From contig SMVS01000067.1 in assembly GCA_004357435.1 (NCBI GenBank), positions 1-5,866 of the forward strand: DNA of 5,866 bases, written 5' to 3'. How positions within the stretch are numbered: position 1 is the first letter of the stretch; each line of letters opens with the position of its first letter. Of the stretch, positions 5,626-5,866 are shown in pieces. The notes beneath the pieces were generated by a model that made no database searches, was not told the origin of the DNA, and was given only the letters and a program-made list of their open reading frames with translations. The stretch comes from Nitrospina sp. Its GTDB lineage: Bacteria; Nitrospinota; Nitrospinia; Nitrospinales; Nitrospinaceae. Position numbers and translations under genes: made by a program.

Positions 5626-5647
5626 GTCAAGAAGGTAGATACTTGAC
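5626..5647. promoter_or_regulatory. Inverted repeat upstream of the broken toxin gene, possible operator
   Basis: GTCAAG (5626-5631) and CTTGAC (5642-5647) form a perfect six-base inverted repeat with a ten-base spacer, about 30 bases before the toxin start. The right arm overlaps TTGACG (5643-5648), a good -35 hexamer, but no matching -10 is found 16-18 bases downstream. Toxin-antitoxin loci are commonly repressed by antitoxin at such repeats, so an operator is plausible. The evidence is position and symmetry only. Confidence 0.35.
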
Positions 5648-5676
5648 GGGCCGTGTCATATATGGCACACTTAGTT

Positions 5677-5866
5677 ATGATACGTCCCAATAAGAAGATC
5701 ATTGCCGAATTTTATAAAACCTTGTAAGGCAATGAACCGGTGCGGGAATGGTTGTTGAAGCTGAACAGGGAAGACCGGAAAAATATCGGCAAGGACATTC
5801 AAAAGGTTGAATTGGGTTGGCCGATTGGAATGCCTTACAGCAAACCTCTGGGACATGGGCTTTATA
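5677..5866 (+). pseudogene. HigB/Gp49-type (RelE superfamily) toxin gene with in-frame stop; 3' end outside the window
   Basis: Translating from ATG 5677 gives MIRPNKKIIAEFYKTL, then TAA at 5725-5727. The same frame then continues as GNEPVREWLLKLNREDRKNI and on through DIQKVELGWPIGMP to the window end. This matches the phage-derived Gp49-like/HigB family, where GNEPVREWL and GWPIGMP are signature segments followed by a GL.E.R core that here lies beyond the edge. Family members are ribosome-dependent mRNA endonucleases, usually paired with a HigA-type antitoxin encoded just downstream. The stop falls just before the conserved Gly-Asn-Glu-Pro, with no frameshift, so a single point mutation probably killed the gene. 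An in-frame ATG at 5662 would add five residues. A sequencing error or a late start downstream of the stop (for example GTG at 5740) is possible but would lose the first strand and helix. Confidence 0.7.

Noticed and set aside
5676..5681. TATGAT as a -10 box for the toxin gene
   Set aside because: The hexamer is good but no -35 lies 16-18 bases upstream (GTGTCA at best), and TTGACG at 5643 is 27 bases away.

Overview
The window is a moderately GC-rich stretch (roughly mid-50s percent by eye) from a Gram-negative-type bacterial chromosome. All genes run on the + strand and coding density is high until about position 5480. A chromosomal ParA/ParB pair followed by a bactofilin, plus a membrane-anchored L,D-transpeptidase, fits a deltaproteobacterium-like lineage (Desulfobacterota, Myxococcota) or Nitrospinota. 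The sequence alone does not fix the taxon.

Region 1 (1-1590) is a chromosome segregation block: the last 65 codons of a Soj/ParA ATPase, a complete ParB with a GTGA start/stop overlap, and after 65 bases a small bactofilin, followed by a strong GC hairpin. Region 2 (1590-1677) is a short intergenic promoter region with a near-consensus sigma-70 promoter so close to the rsmI ATG that the mRNA should be almost leaderless. Region 3 (1678-5481) is a tight four-gene unit: rsmI (16S rRNA 2'-O-ribose methyltransferase, short form), a divergent ParA/MinD-type ATPase with about 110 extra residues between Walker A' and Walker B, a second bactofilin, and a bitopic YkuD-type L,D-transpeptidase. Region 4 (5482-5866) is non-coding and rich in inverted repeats. 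It ends in the 5' part of a HigB/Gp49-type toxin gene broken by an in-frame TAA.

The main observation is that bactofilin 2 and the L,D-transpeptidase, two proteins with unrelated main domains, begin with the same domain of about 68 residues. It aligns without gaps from the first methionine, with 27 of 68 identities by hand count. In the transpeptidase this domain precedes the single transmembrane helix and so should lie in the cytoplasm, where bactofilins polymerise. I do not recognise the domain. The gene order suggests a cell-envelope system in which a P-loop ATPase and a bactofilin scaffold position a periplasmic peptidoglycan cross-linking enzyme through a shared cytoplasmic module. The first bactofilin, beside parAB, would serve the segregation side. 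The domain match is seen directly; the joint function is inference.
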